Source: an uncultured Pelagibacteraceae bacterium
Lineage (GTDB): Bacteria > Pseudomonadota > Alphaproteobacteria > Pelagibacterales > Pelagibacteraceae
DNA: 64,000 nucleotides
Direction of reading: 5' to 3'
NCBI GenBank assembly: GCA_902579985.1
Contig: CACHIV010000003.1
Coordinates: 51,194 to 115,193, forward strand
This document shows, piece by piece, positions 37,196-50,200 of this stretch (position 1 is the stretch's first letter; every line of letters begins with the position of its first letter). Position numbers and translations under genes: made by a program. The notes beneath the pieces are model-generated. The model ran no database searches, was not told the DNA's origin, and worked only from the letters and a program-made list of their open reading frames with translations.

Positions 37196-38040
37196 TATTT
37201 CTTAGTATCCTTTCTTTTATTTCTTCTTTTAACTATAAATTTGTCAGTTCTCTTATTATCTCTAGTTTTTAATCCTTTCGCGGATTGACCAGTTGGAGAA
37301 ACAGGATGTCTTCCTCCTGCACTTTTACCTTCACCACCACCATGAGGATGATCAACTGGATTTTTTACAACACCTCTAGTGTGAGGTCTTCTGCCAAGCC
37401 ATCTTGATCTACCAGCTTTTCCAATTTTAATATTTTTTTGATCAGCATTAGATAAAACTCCAATAGTAGCCATACATCTAGAATCTATCTTTCTTACTTC
37501 TCCCGAAGTCATTTTTATTAATGAATAATTGCCATCTAAACCAGTTATTATAACGGATGTTCCTGCTGATCTTGCAATTTTTCCTCCTGCACCTGGTCTC
37601 AATTCGACATTATGAATATTAATTCCAACAGGTATATCTCTTAGAGGCATGCAGTTTCCTATTTTAATCTCTTTTTCTGTACCATTTTCAATTATATCTC
37701 CAACTTTAATTTTTTGAGGTGCTAAATAATAAAAATGCTGTCCGTCCTCAAACTTAACGAGCATGATGTAACAAGATCTATTTGGATCATACTCAATTCT
37801 TTCTACCTTTGCAGTCATGTCAATTTTTTTTCTGTAAAAATCTACAATTCTATACATTTTTTTATGTCCACCACCCGACATATTTCTTGATGTTATATGA
37901 CCATTATTGTTTCTTCCACGCATAGCATTTTTAGGTTCTACTAAAGTTTTAAAAGGTTTACCTTTCCATAAACCTGTTCTATCTACTAAGACAGTTCCTC
38001 TTGTTGATTTTGTATATGGTTTAAAAGTTTTTAATGTCAT
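37195..38040 (-). CDS. rplB: 50S ribosomal protein L2
   Basis: Highly conserved protein needed for subunit association and peptidyl-transferase centre structure (281 aa). The catalytic-centre loop [20 protein letters not shown], with the conserved His, is intact, as is [15 protein letters not shown]. Three-bp gap after rplW. Confidence 0.99.
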   Translation of the reverse strand: MTLKTFKPYTKSTRGTVLVDRTGLWKGKPFKTLVEPKNAMRGRNNNGHITSRNMSGGGHKKMYRIVDFYRKKIDMTAKVERIEYDPNRSCYIMLVKFEDGQHFYYLAPQKIKVGDIIENGTEKEIKIGNCMPLRDIPVGINIHNVELRPGAGGKIARSAGTSVIITGLDGNYSLIKMTSGEVRKIDSRCMATIGVLSNADQKNIKIGKAGRSRWLGRRPHTRGVVKNPVDHPHGGGEGKSAGGRHPVSPTGQSAKGLKTRDNKRTDKFIVKRRNKRKDTKK

Positions 38041-38043
38041 TCT

Positions 38044-38337
38044 TTAAATTCCAGTTGTTAGATCTATACTTTGACCTTTTTTAAGAGTTATAATAGCTTT
38101 TTTAAAACCTTGAACTTTCACTTTTCTTCCTCTAGTTTCTTTTATTCTATTTTGTTTATTAATTATATTAATTTTAATTACATTTACTTTAAAAATTTTT
38201 TCAATATTTTTTTTTAAATCATTTTTTGTAGCAATTCTTGGTACTTTAAAAACAATTTTATTTTGTTCAGAAAGATTTGTAGTTTTTTCTGTAACTATAG
38301 GAGATAAAATTTTATCGTATAAATGAATTTTATACAT
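38044..38337 (-). CDS. rplW: 50S ribosomal protein L23
   Basis: Tunnel-exit protein that docks trigger factor and SRP (97 aa). Recognisable segments are LSPIVTEKTTNLSEQNKIVF and KVNVIKINIINKQNRIKE, and the Glu in the N-terminal helix region corresponding to the trigger-factor contact is kept. One-bp gap after rplD. Confidence 0.97.
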   Translation of the reverse strand: MYKIHLYDKILSPIVTEKTTNLSEQNKIVFKVPRIATKNDLKKNIEKIFKVNVIKINIINKQNRIKETRGRKVKVQGFKKAIITLKKGQSIDLTTGI

Positions 38338-38338
38338 T

Positions 38339-38962
38339 TTATGAATATCTCTTTTCTAGTTCTTTTACTGAACTTTCAGTAAATACAACTTTCTTAAATT
38401 TTACTATATCAAAAGCGCTAAAATGATTTATATCTGTAACTTTAACGTTTGGAATATTTCTGATTGATTTTTCTATTTTTTCTTTTGAAGACTTATCTAA
38501 AATAATCAATGAATTTGTAATTTCAAATTTCTTTATAATTGAATACATTTCTTTTGTTTTTTTTATTACATTAGTAAAATCATTAAAAACTACTAAATGA
38601 TTAAGATTATTTTTTTCAGTAATTAATGAAGCAATGCTAAGTTTTTTTTCACTTTTATTTAATTTTCTTTTTTTATAAGCGAGTTCACCTTTCGGACCAT
38701 GAGCAACACCTCCGCCAACAAAAATTGGAGCTTTTCTACTTGCGTGTCTAGCACCCCCAGTGCCTTTTTGTGCATATATTTTTGACGTAGAACCAGTAAT
38801 TTCATTTTGTTGTTTAGTTTTTCCATGTCTACCTTTGTAATTTGCATTAGTTTTAAATAAAACGTTATCAACTAATTTTTTATTAATTTTTGCAGAAAAA
38901 ATTTTATCTAAAACTTCTATCGAAGTTTTTTTACCATCTAGATTGACTGAGTTTATTTTCAT
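38339..38962 (-). CDS. rplD: 50S ribosomal protein L4
   Basis: Assembly protein with a long loop that narrows the exit tunnel (207 aa). The loop is clear (YKGRHGKTKQQNEITGSTSK, KGTGGARHASRKAPIFVGGG). In E. coli L4 represses the S10 operon by acting on the rpsJ leader; here rpsJ has only a 7-bp gap from fusA, so that leader does not exist. Overlaps rplC by 4 bases. Confidence 0.97.
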   Translation of the reverse strand: MKINSVNLDGKKTSIEVLDKIFSAKINKKLVDNVLFKTNANYKGRHGKTKQQNEITGSTSKIYAQKGTGGARHASRKAPIFVGGGVAHGPKGELAYKKRKLNKSEKKLSIASLITEKNNLNHLVVFNDFTNVIKKTKEMYSIIKKFEITNSLIILDKSSKEKIEKSIRNIPNVKVTDINHFSAFDIVKFKKVVFTESSVKELEKRYS

Positions 38963-39672
38963 GATTTTTTCTTTTTATCTGGGGTTTTTTTTGCTTTTTC
39001 AGCTGCTTCTATTTTCTGACTAATTGTCATTTTATTTATATTTTTAATTGATTTTTTAACTAAAATTTCTGTATTTTTTGAACCAGGTATAGACCCTTTT
39101 AAATATAAAAGTTCATTTTCTAAATCTGTTTTAATAATTTCTAAATTTTGCATTGTTCTTATTTTATCACCCATATGACCTGCCATTTTTTTTCCTTTAA
39201 AAACTTTACCAGGATCTTGTCTTTGTCCAGTCGATCCATGTGATCTATGTGAAACAGAAACTCCATGTGTTGCTCTAAGACCACTAAAGTTATGTCTTTT
39301 CATTGCGCCTGCAAACCCTTTTCCAATAGTTTTAGATGTTGTATCAACAAATTTTACCTCTTTAAAAATCTCTAATCCAAACTCATTGCCTTCTTTATAG
39401 TCATCTGTGTTTTTAACTCTAAATTCTTTTAATTTTTTCTTTGCTTCAGTATTTTTTTTTGCATACATACCCTTCATGGCTTTTGTAATTTTTGAATTTT
39501 TAATTTTACCATAACCTAGTTGAACTGCTTTATAGCCACGCTTATCCTCTTTTATAACATTAATTACTCTAGCTTTTTCCATCTTAACCACCGTTACAGG
39601 AACTAGTTGACCAGTTTTATAAAACTCTCTAGTCATTCCTATTTTTTTTCCAATTAAAGCTATTTCAGTCAT
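38959..39672 (-). CDS. rplC: 50S ribosomal protein L3
   Basis: Early-assembly protein close to the peptidyl-transferase centre (237 aa). IGKKIGMTREF at the N-terminus and the central GTHGVSVSHRSHGSTGQRQD-type segment (from residue ~130, with its Gln at the site methylated in E. coli) identify it. The C-terminus has a Lys-rich extension of about 25 residues compared with E. coli (209 aa). Confidence 0.97.
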   Translation of the reverse strand: MTEIALIGKKIGMTREFYKTGQLVPVTVVKMEKARVINVIKEDKRGYKAVQLGYGKIKNSKITKAMKGMYAKKNTEAKKKLKEFRVKNTDDYKEGNEFGLEIFKEVKFVDTTSKTIGKGFAGAMKRHNFSGLRATHGVSVSHRSHGSTGQRQDPGKVFKGKKMAGHMGDKIRTMQNLEIIKTDLENELLYLKGSIPGSKNTEILVKKSIKNINKMTISQKIEAAEKAKKTPDKKKKS

Positions 39673-39674
39673 AA

Positions 39675-39983
39675 TTAAATCTTTATTTCCACATCAACTC
39701 CTGATGCTAAATCTAATTTCATTAAAGCCTCAACAGTTTGAGGAGTTGGTTCGATAATATCGATCAATCTTTTATGTGTTCTAGTTTCAAATTGTTCTCT
39801 ACTTTTTTTATCAATATGTGGTGATTTAAGAACAGTATATCTCTCAATTTTAGTTGGTAGTGGTATTGGTCCTTTAATTGTCGCTCCTGTTCTTTTAACA
39901 GTATTAACGATTTCTTCAGTAGATGTATCTAAAATCTTATTATCGTAAGCTCTTAATTTAATTCTAATATTTTGTTTTTCCAT
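39675..39983 (-). CDS. rpsJ: 30S ribosomal protein S10
   Basis: Head protein (102 aa), also the NusE component of antitermination complexes with NusG/NusB. Conserved segments are [20 protein letters not shown] and [21 protein letters not shown] start at the ATG at 39983 (MEKQNIRIK), preceded by AGGATAAAG, and not at an upstream TTG at 40001 lying in the fusA 3' end. Unlike in many proteobacteria, no tuf gene separates fusA and rpsJ. Confidence 0.98.
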   Translation of the reverse strand: MEKQNIRIKLRAYDNKILDTSTEEIVNTVKRTGATIKGPIPLPTKIERYTVLKSPHIDKKSREQFETRTHKRLIDIIEPTPQTVEALMKLDLASGVDVEIKI

Positions 39984-39990
39984 AATAACT

Positions 39991-42069
39991 TTATCCTGCA
40001 ATTTTTTTTGTTACTTCATCCTGAACATTTTGTGGAACTTTTGAATAATGATCAAAGAACATTGAATATTGAGCTCTTCCTTGAGACATTGATCTTAAAC
40101 TATTAATATATCCAAACATATTAGCTAATGGGACCATAGCTGTAATTACTGTAGCATTTCCTCTTTGTTCTTGAGTGTTAATTTGTCCCCTTCGACTATT
40201 TAAATCTCCAATGACATCACCCATATAGTCTTCTGGAGTAACTACTTCAACTCTCATCACAGGCTCTAATAATTTTAATGTACCTTTAGTACAAGCTTCT
40301 TTAAAGCAAGCTCTACTAGCTAATTCAAATGCAAGTACACTTGAATCAACATCATGATGTAAACCATCAAGAATTGTAACTTTATAATCAATCATAGGGA
40401 ATCCAGCTAAGATTCCACCATCAGAAACTGTTTCAATTCCCTTTTCAACGCCTGGGATGAACTCTTTTGGGATAGCGCCACCTTTAATTTTACTTTCTAC
40501 TAATCTCCCTGCACCAGGTTCTTGAGGTTCTACTAAAAGTTTTACCTTAGCAAATTGTCCTGCACCTCCACTTTGTTTTTTATGAGTATATTCGACTTCA
40601 GAAGGATTTTGTAAAGTTTCTCTATAAGCAACTTGCGGTGCACCAACATTTGCTTCAACTTTAAATTCTCTTTTCATTCTATCTACGATAATATCTAAGT
40701 GAAGTTCACCCATTCCCTTAATAATTGTTTGACCAGATTCTTCATCAGAAGTTACTCTAAAAGAAGGATCTTCTTTTGCCAGTCTTCCTAAAGCTTCTCC
40801 CATTTTTTCTTGGTCAGCTTTTGTCTTGGGTTCAACAGCAATTTCAATCACTGGATCTGGAAATTCCATTGGTTCTAATAAAACTGGATTTTCTTCATCA
40901 CATAAAGTATGTCCAGTTATAGTGTATTTTAACCCTGCTAATGCTACTATATCACCGGCATTTGCTTCTTTAATATCTTCTCTAGAATTTGCATGCATTA
41001 AAAGCATTCTTCCAACTCTCTCTTCTTTTTCTTTAGATGAGTTATATATGCCTGTGCCAGTTTTAATTGTGCCTGAATAAACTCTAATAAATGTAAGTGA
41101 ACCTACAAATGGATCATTGGCAACTTTAAAAGCTAAAGCAGAAAAACCAGCTCCATCTTCGAATTTCATTTCAACTTCATCTTCTGAGCCTGGTTTAGTT
41201 CCTTTTATCAAACCAATATCTATTGGACTAGGAAGATAATTAATAACTGCATCTAATAATGGCTGAACTCCTTTATTTTTAAAAGCAGATCCTGTTAAAA
41301 CTGGTACAAAATCAAAATTTAGTGTTCCTTTTCTTATACACTTAATCAAATCTTCCTCTTTAATTTCTTCTCCATTTAAGTACGATTCCATTAATTTTTC
41401 ATCTTGCTCCACTGCCATTTCAACTAATTCAGTCCTATATTTTTTTGAAATCTCTTTAAGATTCTCCGGAATTTCTTTATATTCCCACTCTGCACCTAAA
41501 GCTTCATTTTTCCATACTTGAGCTTTCATTTTAACAAGATCAACAACTCCTGAAAGAGAGGACTCAATACCTATTGGAACTTGTATAATTAAAGGTTTAG
41601 CACCTAGCCTATCTTTAATCATATCAACACATCTAAAAAAATCTGCTCCAGTTCTATCAAGTTTGTTTACGAAACAAATTCTTGGAACTTTATATTTATC
41701 AGCTTGTCTCCACACTGTTTCTGATTGTGGTTCAACTCCAGCGACACCATCAAAAACTGCAACTGCCCCATCTAAAACTTTTAAGGATCTCTCAACTTCT
41801 ATAGTAAAATCTACATGACCAGGAGTATCTATTATATTGATTCTGTGGTCTTGCCAAAAGCAAGTGGTTGCTGCTGAAGTGATTGTAATTCCTCTTTCTT
41901 GTTCTTGTTCCATCCAATCCATAGTAGCTGCACCGTCATGGACTTCACCAATCTTATGACTTTTTCCAGTATAATATAAAATTCTTTCAGTAGTGGTTGT
42001 TTTTCCAGCATCTATATGAGCCATAATTCCAATATTTCTATATTTATCTAATGTATGCGTTCTAACCAT
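39991..42069 (-). CDS. fusA: elongation factor G
   Basis: Translocase GTPase (692 aa) that moves tRNA-mRNA after peptide bond formation and helps recycle ribosomes. The G domain has [17 protein letters not shown] (P-loop), IDTPGHVDF and [12 protein letters not shown]; domains II-V follow, with the domain IV loop [20 protein letters not shown]. Six bp after rpsG. This is canonical length, with no sign of a second, mitochondrial-type paralogue nearby. Confidence 0.98.
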   Translation of the reverse strand: MVRTHTLDKYRNIGIMAHIDAGKTTTTERILYYTGKSHKIGEVHDGAATMDWMEQEQERGITITSAATTCFWQDHRINIIDTPGHVDFTIEVERSLKVLDGAVAVFDGVAGVEPQSETVWRQADKYKVPRICFVNKLDRTGADFFRCVDMIKDRLGAKPLIIQVPIGIESSLSGVVDLVKMKAQVWKNEALGAEWEYKEIPENLKEISKKYRTELVEMAVEQDEKLMESYLNGEEIKEEDLIKCIRKGTLNFDFVPVLTGSAFKNKGVQPLLDAVINYLPSPIDIGLIKGTKPGSEDEVEMKFEDGAGFSALAFKVANDPFVGSLTFIRVYSGTIKTGTGIYNSSKEKEERVGRMLLMHANSREDIKEANAGDIVALAGLKYTITGHTLCDEENPVLLEPMEFPDPVIEIAVEPKTKADQEKMGEALGRLAKEDPSFRVTSDEESGQTIIKGMGELHLDIIVDRMKREFKVEANVGAPQVAYRETLQNPSEVEYTHKKQSGGAGQFAKVKLLVEPQEPGAGRLVESKIKGGAIPKEFIPGVEKGIETVSDGGILAGFPMIDYKVTILDGLHHDVDSSVLAFELASRACFKEACTKGTLKLLEPVMRVEVVTPEDYMGDVIGDLNSRRGQINTQEQRGNATVITAMVPLANMFGYINSLRSMSQGRAQYSMFFDHYSKVPQNVQDEVTKKIAG

Positions 42070-42075
42070 AATTTA

Positions 42076-42546
42076 TTACCATCTAAAATGAGCAAAAGCT
42101 TTATTTGACTCTGCCATTTTATGAACATCCTCTTTTTTTTTAACTGCAGATCCTTTTCTTTCATAAGCATCATATAATTCGCTAAAAATTTTATCTGACA
42201 TATTTTTATCTTTTCTTTTTCTGGAAGCATCTATTAACCATCTTATTGCAAGAGCTTGGGCTCTTTTACTTTTAACTTCAACTGGAACTTGATATGTAGC
42301 ACCACCTACTCTACGAGATCTAACTTCTACAGTGGGCTTTATATTGTTTATTGCCTCATTAAAAACATTTATGGGTTCTTCCTTTGTTTTTGACTTTATC
42401 TTATTTATAGCTTCATAGACAATTTTTTCAGCAACTACTTTTTTCCCATCATACATTATAGAGTTGATTAATTTTGGAATAATAGTTGAATTATAAATTG
42501 GATCTGGAGTAACAATTTTTTTTGGTTGTGTTTTTTTTCTAGACAT
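42076..42546 (-). CDS. rpsG: 30S ribosomal protein S7
   Basis: Primary assembly protein of the head, at the E-site mRNA exit (156 aa). The conserved segments are LINSIMYDGKKVVAEKIVYE, KPTVEVRSRRVGGATYQVPV and the C-terminal AHFRW. The rpsL-rpsG gap is only 5 bp, so the S7 autoregulatory structure located in that intergenic region of E. coli is absent. Confidence 0.98.
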   Translation of the reverse strand: MSRKKTQPKKIVTPDPIYNSTIIPKLINSIMYDGKKVVAEKIVYEAINKIKSKTKEEPINVFNEAINNIKPTVEVRSRRVGGATYQVPVEVKSKRAQALAIRWLIDASRKRKDKNMSDKIFSELYDAYERKGSAVKKKEDVHKMAESNKAFAHFRW

Positions 42547-42551
42547 TATTA

Positions 42552-42923
42552 TTATTTACCTTTTTTAGTTCCATATAAAGATCTACGTTGTTTTCTGTTT
42601 GCTACTCCTTGGGTATCTAAATTTCCTCTAAGAATATGATAACGTACTCCAGGTAAATCTTTTACACGACCACCTCTAATTAAAACTACTGAGTGTTCTT
42701 GAAGGTTATGTCCTTCACCACCAATATATGCTGTCACTTCAAAACCATTTGAAAGTCTTACCCTTGCAACTTTTCTTAATGCAGAGTTAGGTTTTTTAGG
42801 TGTTGTTGTATAAACTTTAACACAAACACCTCTTTTCAAAGGTTGTTTTTGTAAGGCAGGAACTTTGTTCCTGGCAACCGGTTTAGTTCTCTTTTTTCTT
42901 AACAACTGATTTATAGTTGGCAT
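42552..42923 (-). CDS. rpsL: 30S ribosomal protein S12
   Basis: Decoding-centre protein (123 aa), target of streptomycin-resistance mutations. The two loops are wild type: [20 protein letters not shown] with the critical Lys, and [13 protein letters not shown] with the second Lys and the Asp that is methylthiolated in E. coli. First gene after the 167-bp non-coding gap behind rpoC, where a promoter is visible. Confidence 0.99.
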   Translation of the reverse strand: MPTINQLLRKKRTKPVARNKVPALQKQPLKRGVCVKVYTTTPKKPNSALRKVARVRLSNGFEVTAYIGGEGHNLQEHSVVLIRGGRVKDLPGVRYHILRGNLDTQGVANRKQRRSLYGTKKGK

Positions 42924-43062
42924 AAATATTTAAAATTAATTATTGTATTTTTGAAAGAAAATAACTGACAGGTTATTAAATGGCAGCGTTTAGTTCCGTA
43001 AATTAGGTACTACATTCCAACCAAAAACATCGCCAAAATACTATTAAATTTTACTTTGTCAA
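42924..43062 (-). promoter_or_regulatory. rpsL operon promoter and leader
   Basis: The best promoter of the window lies in the rpoC-rpsL gap on the minus strand. It has an exact -35 TTGACA (43062-43057), a 16-nt spacer and -10 TATTTT (43040-43035). Transcription would start near 43028, giving a leader of about 105 nt before rpsL. The leader holds a small perfect hairpin, AATAAC/GTTATT with a 6-nt loop (42960-42977). The rest of the gap (43063-43090) shows no convincing rpoC terminator, so read-through from rpoBC is likely. Confidence 0.65.
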
Positions 43063-43090
43063 ACTAAAACTACAAGTAAAACGCGCTTAT

Positions 43091-46000
43091 TTATTGATTT
43101 GCTTGAGATTCTGATGCTTGAGTAGGTTCTATTTTTTCTTGTTCAGATAAAAATTTACTATCATCTTCAATTGCTTTTTTGTTCCATCTATTTTTGATAT
43201 GTCCAGTTCCTGCAGGAACTAATCTTCCAACAATCACATTTTCTTTTAAACCATTCAATGGGTCAATTTTACCTTTAATAGCAGCATCAGTTAAAACTCT
43301 TGTTGTTTCTTGGAAAGATGCTGCAGAAATAAATGACTCTGTTTGAAGAGAAGCTTTTGTAATTCCCATTAAAACTCTTTCTCCAGAAGCAGGTTTTTTT
43401 CCTTCTGCAGTAAGTTTATCATTTGTATTATCAAATTTTAATCTATCAATCATTTCACCAGGTAAATAATTTGAGTCACCCGGATCTTTTACTTCTATTT
43501 TTTTAAGCATTTGTCTTAAAATTGTTTCTATATGTTTGTCATTTATTACCACTCCTTGTAATCTATAAACCTCTTGAACTTGATTAACAAAATACTCAGT
43601 TAAATCTTTAATGCCTAAAATTCTAAGAATATCATGTGGTAAAGGCTGTCCATCTAACAAATACTCACCTTTTTTAATTTTTTCACCCTGATTGAAGTTT
43701 ATATGTTTCCCTTTAGGAATTAAATAATTTGAAGGTTCGCCGTTTTCAGGTTGGATTGAAATTCTTTGTTTGCCTCTTACTTCTTTTCCAAATAAAACTT
43801 TCCCATCATTTTCTGCAATGATAGCACTATCTTTTGCTTTTCTAGCTTCAAATAATTCTGCTACTCTGGGTAGTCCTCCAGTTATATCTTTAGTTTTAGT
43901 TGTCTCTTTTGGTAATCTTGCAATCACATCCCCAGCAAATATTTTTTGTCCGTCTTTTATAGAAAGAATTGAGTCTGGTACTAAATAATATCTAGCTTCA
44001 TTATCGTCAGCTTTTTTTATAACATTTCCTTTTTCATCTCTAAGTGTAATTCTAGGTTTTAAATCAGTATTTTTAGATTGAGATCTCCAGTCAATTACAG
44101 ATTTCGATGAAATACCAGTTGCATCATCAGTTGTCTCTTGTATAGAAACGCCATCAATTAAATCAACAAAACTTGCTGTACCACTTTTTTCAGCAATTAC
44201 TGGGGTAGTATAAGGATCCCATTCACAAATTTTAGTATTTGCTTTAATCTTATCTCCATTATTAAAAAATAGTTTTGATCCATAAGCAACTTTATAAACT
44301 GCAATTTGAACTCCCTTATCATCCTCTATGGAAAGCTGAGTGTTTCTCCCCATAACAATTAAATTCTTTTTAGAGTCCTCTAGAATATTTGAATTAATTA
44401 TTTTTAAAACCCCATCACTTTTTGTAACAATTTGCGAGTCTTGCTTAACAGAAGCTGTTCCTCCGACGTGGAAAGTCCTCATTGTTAACTGTGTTCCGGG
44501 TTCTCCAATTGATTGAGCCGAAATCATTCCAATAGCTTCACCAACATGAACCATTTTGCCTCTAGACAAGTCTCTTCCATAACACGTAGCACAAACACCC
44601 TCTTTTGAACTACATGTCATTACTGAGTAAACTTTAATTGATTTAACACCAGCAGAATCAATTTTATCACATCCTGTTTCGTCAATCATTTCAGATTTTT
44701 TAATAATCACTTCACCGCTTAAAGGATTTTTGACCTCTGCAGCTGTAACTCTTCCAAGGGCTCTTTCAGATAAACTTACAACTACATTTCCACCTTCTAA
44801 AATTTCAGAAAGCTCAATAAATCCAGGATTATCGCATTTAACTTTTGTTATTGTTAAATCTTGAGCAACATCACAAAGTCTTCGAGTTAAATATCCGGAA
44901 CTTGCAGTCTTTAAAGCTGTATCAGCTAAACCTTTTCTAGCTCCATGAGTAGAATTAAAGTATTCTAGTGCAGTTAAACCTTCTTTAAAATTTGATGTAA
45001 TTGGACTTTCTATAATCTCACCTGAGGGTTTTGCTATTAAACCTCTCATTCCTGCTAATTGTTTCATTTGGGCTGCAGATCCTCTAGCACCACTATCTGC
45101 CATCATAAAAACAGAATTTATTTTTAATCCATCAGAAGTTTTTTCTGTAGCTGAAATTCCCTTCATCATTTCACCTGCAACTTTATCTGTACATTTAGAC
45201 CAAGCGTCTACTACTTTATTATATTTTTCACCTCTAGTAATTAAGCCCTCAGAATATTGAGTCTCATAATCTGAAATTAATTTTTTTGTATCCTCAATTA
45301 ATTGAGTTTTACTTTGAGGAATTATAAGATCATCTTTACCAAAAGAGATACCAGCTTTAAATGCATGTTTGAAACCTAAGTCCTTTAACTTATCACAAAA
45401 TATAACAGTAGTTTTTTGACCACAAAATCTAAAAACAATGTCAATAATTTCTGAAACTGTCTTTTTTGGTAACAATCGATCAATTAATGAAAATTTTATG
45501 TTATTATTTTTTGGTAATAAATTTGCTAACAAAAATCTTCCTGCAGTTGAAGTATATTTTTCATATTTTTTATTACCTTTTTCATCTAATGTTTCAAATC
45601 TAGATATAATAGTGCTGTGAACTTTTATTTGATCTGAAGATAAAGCAAATTCTATCTGATCAGCATCTAAAAAATATCCTTTAGGCTTGTCCGTTAATGG
45701 TTCTTGAGATAAATAATAAATACCTAATATCATGTCCTGACTAGGGACAATTATTGGTTTTCCATTTGATGGTGATAAAATATTATTTGTTGATAGCATT
45801 AAAATTCTAGCTTCAAGTTGAGCTTCTAAACTCAATGGAACATGAACCGCCATTTGATCTCCATCAAAATCTGCATTAAATGCTGCACAGGTTAGTGGAT
45901 GTAATTCTATTGCGTCACCTTCTATTAATTTTGGTTCAAAAGCCTGAACGCCTAATCTGTGAAGTGTGGGTGCTCTATTTAATAAGACTGGATGTTCTCT

Positions 46001-47260
46001 TACGATTAATTCTAAAGCATCCCATACTGCATTAGTTTCTTTTTCAACAAGTTTTTTTGCTTGTTTTATTGTCGAAGCTAAGCCCAATTTATTCAATCTG
46101 GCATATAAAAAAGGTTTAAATAATTCTAAAGCCATTTTTTTTGGTAATCCACACTCATGAAGTTTTAGATCAGGTCCAACAACAATTACTGATCTCCCTG
46201 AATAATCGACTCTTTTACCTAATAAATTTTGTCTAAATCTACCTTGTTTACCTTTTAACATTTCGGCTAATGATTTAAGTGGGCGTTTTCCAGTACCTGT
46301 AATAACTCTTCCTCGTCTTCCATTATCAAAAAGAGCATCGACGGACTCTTGAAGCATTCTTTTTTCATTTCTAACAATAATATCTGGAGCTTTAAGATCC
46401 ATTAATCTTTTTAGACGATTGTTTCTATTTATAACTCTTCTATAAAGATCATTTAAATCAGACGTAGCAAATCTTCCTCCATCAAGAGGAACTAGTGGTC
46501 TCAACTCTGGTGGTATTACTGGAATAACAGTCAGAATCATCCATTCTGGTTTCTGACCTGTTTCAATAAATGACTCAATTAATTTAAGTCTTTTAATAGA
46601 TCTCTCTTCATTTACTTTTGATTTTGTTTCCTTAATGGTATTAACTAAATTATCTCTTTCTTCTTCAAGATTCATTGATTTTAATATTGAAAGAATAGCT
46701 TCAGCTCCAATACCTGCTTCAAAAGCTTCCTCTCCAAATTCATCTTGATATTTAGCTAACTCTTCTTCATTCAAAAGCTGATTTTTTTGAAGACCGGTTA
46801 AACCTGGTTCAATAACTATAAAATTTTCAAAATATAAAACTCTTTCTACTTCTTTTAATTTCATATCTACTGCAAGTGAAATTCTGCTTGGTAAAGACTT
46901 TAAAAACCAAATATGAGCAACTGGAGTTGCTAAATTAATATGACCCATTCTTTCTCTTCTAACATTTGATTTTGTTACTTCAACGCCACATTTTTCACAA
47001 ATGATTCCTCTAAACTTCATTCTTTTGTATTTACCACAAAGACATTCATAATCTTTTATAGGTCCAAAAATTCTTGCACAAAATAAACCATCTTTTTCAG
47101 GTCGAAAAGTTCTATAATTTATTGTTTCAGGTTTTTTAATTTCACCATAAGTCCAAGACTTAATTTTTTCGGGGCTAGCAAGAGTAATCTTAATACTATT
47201 GAAGTTTTGAGCTTCTGAAATTTCAGTATTTTTAAATAAATCTGTTAATTCTTTTTTCAT
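43091..47260 (-). CDS. rpoC: RNA polymerase beta' subunit
   Basis: Catalytic subunit of RNA polymerase (1389 aa). The active-site Mg motif [15 protein letters not shown] is intact. The first zinc site is [20 protein letters not shown] and the second includes CDNPGF and [13 protein letters not shown]. The bridge-helix/trigger-loop region contains [19 protein letters not shown] and [19 protein letters not shown]. It follows rpoB by 2 bp. The C-terminal tail ends in a short Gln/Ser-rich stretch. Confidence 0.99.
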   Translation of the reverse strand: MKKELTDLFKNTEISEAQNFNSIKITLASPEKIKSWTYGEIKKPETINYRTFRPEKDGLFCARIFGPIKDYECLCGKYKRMKFRGIICEKCGVEVTKSNVRRERMGHINLATPVAHIWFLKSLPSRISLAVDMKLKEVERVLYFENFIVIEPGLTGLQKNQLLNEEELAKYQDEFGEEAFEAGIGAEAILSILKSMNLEEERDNLVNTIKETKSKVNEERSIKRLKLIESFIETGQKPEWMILTVIPVIPPELRPLVPLDGGRFATSDLNDLYRRVINRNNRLKRLMDLKAPDIIVRNEKRMLQESVDALFDNGRRGRVITGTGKRPLKSLAEMLKGKQGRFRQNLLGKRVDYSGRSVIVVGPDLKLHECGLPKKMALELFKPFLYARLNKLGLASTIKQAKKLVEKETNAVWDALELIVREHPVLLNRAPTLHRLGVQAFEPKLIEGDAIELHPLTCAAFNADFDGDQMAVHVPLSLEAQLEARILMLSTNNILSPSNGKPIIVPSQDMILGIYYLSQEPLTDKPKGYFLDADQIEFALSSDQIKVHSTIISRFETLDEKGNKKYEKYTSTAGRFLLANLLPKNNNIKFSLIDRLLPKKTVSEIIDIVFRFCGQKTTVIFCDKLKDLGFKHAFKAGISFGKDDLIIPQSKTQLIEDTKKLISDYETQYSEGLITRGEKYNKVVDAWSKCTDKVAGEMMKGISATEKTSDGLKINSVFMMADSGARGSAAQMKQLAGMRGLIAKPSGEIIESPITSNFKEGLTALEYFNSTHGARKGLADTALKTASSGYLTRRLCDVAQDLTITKVKCDNPGFIELSEILEGGNVVVSLSERALGRVTAAEVKNPLSGEVIIKKSEMIDETGCDKIDSAGVKSIKVYSVMTCSSKEGVCATCYGRDLSRGKMVHVGEAIGMISAQSIGEPGTQLTMRTFHVGGTASVKQDSQIVTKSDGVLKIINSNILEDSKKNLIVMGRNTQLSIEDDKGVQIAVYKVAYGSKLFFNNGDKIKANTKICEWDPYTTPVIAEKSGTASFVDLIDGVSIQETTDDATGISSKSVIDWRSQSKNTDLKPRITLRDEKGNVIKKADDNEARYYLVPDSILSIKDGQKIFAGDVIARLPKETTKTKDITGGLPRVAELFEARKAKDSAIIAENDGKVLFGKEVRGKQRISIQPENGEPSNYLIPKGKHINFNQGEKIKKGEYLLDGQPLPHDILRILGIKDLTEYFVNQVQEVYRLQGVVINDKHIETILRQMLKKIEVKDPGDSNYLPGEMIDRLKFDNTNDKLTAEGKKPASGERVLMGITKASLQTESFISAASFQETTRVLTDAAIKGKIDPLNGLKENVIVGRLVPAGTGHIKNRWNKKAIEDDSKFLSEQEKIEPTQASESQANQ

Positions 47261-47262
47261 AT

Positions 47263-50200
47263 TTAATTCAATTCTATGTTAAGCGCCAATGATTTGATTT
47301 CTTTTACTAATACGTTGAATGACTCAGGAATACCTGATTCAAAATTTTCTTCACCTTTAACAATGGTCTCATAAACTTTAACTCTTCCCGCAACATCATC
47401 TGATTTAACAGTTAAAATTTCTTGAAGTGAATAAGACGCGCCGTAAGCCTCTAAAGCCCAAACTTCCATTTCACCAAACCTTTGACCGCCTAATTGAGCC
47501 TTACCTCCTAAAGGTTGTTGAGTAACAAGGCTGTAAGGGCCTGTAGATCTTGCATGAATTTTATCCTCAACCAAATGATGAAGTTTTAACATGTAAATAA
47601 TTCCAACTGTCACTGGTCTATCAAACATCTCTCCGGTTCTTCCGTCCCATAGATATGCTTGTCCAGAAGTTGGAAGTTTTGCTAACTCCAACATTTTTGA
47701 AACATCCTTTTCTTTTGCACCATCAAAAACTGGTGTTGCAACAGCAACACCATTTTGTAAATTTTCACACAAATCTTTGAATTCAGTTTTATTTAATTTA
47801 TCAATACCTCCATCAAAAATTTCATTTCCATAAATAGATTTTAAAAATGATGATATTTTTTGAGTTTTTTCAAACTTTTTATTATTTTCATTTACTAATC
47901 TTTTAACTTCTTCACCAAATTCTTTACATGCCCATCCGAGGTGAGTTTCTAAAATTTGTCCAACGTTCATTCGGCTCGGTACACCTAATGGATTAAGCAC
48001 AATATCAACTGGTCTTCCATCTGCTTTGTAAGGCATGTCTTCAACTGGAACTATTTTACTAACTACTCCTTTATTGCCATGTCTTCCTGACATTTTATCA
48101 CCAGGCCTTAATCTTCTTTTAATAGCAACAAAAACCTTAACCATTTTCATAACACTTGGTAAAAGATCATCTCCACTTCTAATTTTTAAAACTTTATCTT
48201 CAAATCTTTCTAATATATCTTGTTTTGCCTTATTAAATTGATCTTTCAACTGGGCAATACTTGCCTCGGCATTATCATTTCCTACAGTTATTTTAAATAA
48301 ATCATTAATACTTATCTTGTTAATAGTTTCTAAATCTAGTTTACTTCCAACTTCAAGATCTTTAATTTTCTTTGTTAATGAAGATCCAGAAAGAATTTGA
48401 ATTGCTCTTTGTTTAATGCTTCTTTCTAAAATTTCTTCCTCAACTATTTTATCTTGTTGAACAGTTTCAATTTCAGCTCTTTCTATAGTTATAGATCTTT
48501 CATCTTTTTCTATTCCATGTCTATTAAAAACTCTCACATCAACAACAGTTCCACTGCTACCTCTAGACATTTTTAAAGACGTATCAGTAACATCAATAGC
48601 TTTTTCACCAAAAATTGATCTTAATAATTTTTCCTCTGGTCCCGAAGCTGAATCACCTTTTGGAGTAACTTTTCCAACTAAAATATCACCTGCTTTAACT
48701 TCAGCTCCAATATATACAATGCCTGACTCATCTAAATTTTTTAATGCTTCTTCATTTACATTAGGAATGTCTCTAGTAATTTCTTCTTCACCTAGTTTAG
48801 TATCTCTAGCCATTACCTCATATTCAACAATATGAACTGATGTAAAAACATCATCAGTCACACATCTTTCTGAAATTAGAATTGAGTCTTCAAAATTGTA
48901 TCCTTGCCATGGCATAAAGGCTACAGTAACATTTTTTCCTAAAGCTAATTCTCCTAATTTTGTTGAAGGGCCATCTGCAATAATATCTCCAGCCTTAACT
49001 TTATCACCAACTCTAACTAATGGTTTTTGATTAATACACGTATTTTGATTTGATCTTTTAAATTTTTGTAAGTTATATATATCAACACCAGATTTAGTAA
49101 AATCTGTTTCTTCTGTTGCTTTAATAACAATTCTTTTTCCATCAATTTTATCGACTATACCTTCTCGGTTTGCAACGATAGTAACTCCTGAGTCTAATGC
49201 TACATCACTTTCTATACCGGTTCCAACTAATGGAGACTCAGGTTTTAGTAAAGGTACTGCCTGTCTCATCATATTAGATCCCATTAATGCTCTGTTAGCA
49301 TCATCATTTTCTAAAAAGGGAATTAAAGAAGCAGCTACTGAAACTAATTGTTTTGGAGAAACATCTATATAGTCAATATTTTCTGGTTTAGACAATATAA
49401 AGTTTAAATTTTCTCTAGATGAAACAAGTTCTTCAATAATTTTACCGTTTTTATCTACTTTAGTATTTGCTTGTGCAATGGTGTACTTTGTTTCTTCCAT
49501 TGCTGACAAATATTCTACTTTATCTTCGACAACACCGTTTTTAACTTTTTTGTATGGACTTTCTATAAAACCATATTTATTAATTTTAGCATATGTGGAC
49601 AAACTGTTGATCAATCCAATATTTGGTCCCTCAGGAGTTTCTATTGGACAAATTCTTCCATAATGAGTTGGATGTACGTCTCGAACTTCAAAGCCAGCTC
49701 TTTCTCTTGTTAAACCACCAGGTCCCAATGCAGATACTCTTCTTTTGTGAGTTATTTCAGATAATGGATTTGTTTGATCCATAAATTGAGAAAGTTGAGA
49801 ACTAACAAAAAAATCTTTTAAAGAAACTGTCAACGGTTTAGCATTAATCAGATCCTGGGGCATTGCTGACTCAACGTCAAGAGTTGTCATTTTTTCTTTG
49901 ATTGCTCTCTCCATTCTATAAACACCTATACGCGCTTGATTCTCAACTAATTCACCAACAGATCTAACTCTTCTATTGCCTAAATGGTCTATATCATCAA
50001 CTTCATCTTTTCCATCACGTAAATCTAACATCTTATGAATTATAGCAATAATATCGTCATTTCTTAAAATAGTAACTTTATCTGAACAATCTAAATTCAA
50101 TCTTGAATTCATTTTAACTCTACCAACGTCAGATAAATCATATCTATCAGAACTAAAAAACAAATTATCAAAAATTTGTGTGGCAATTTCTACAGTAGGA

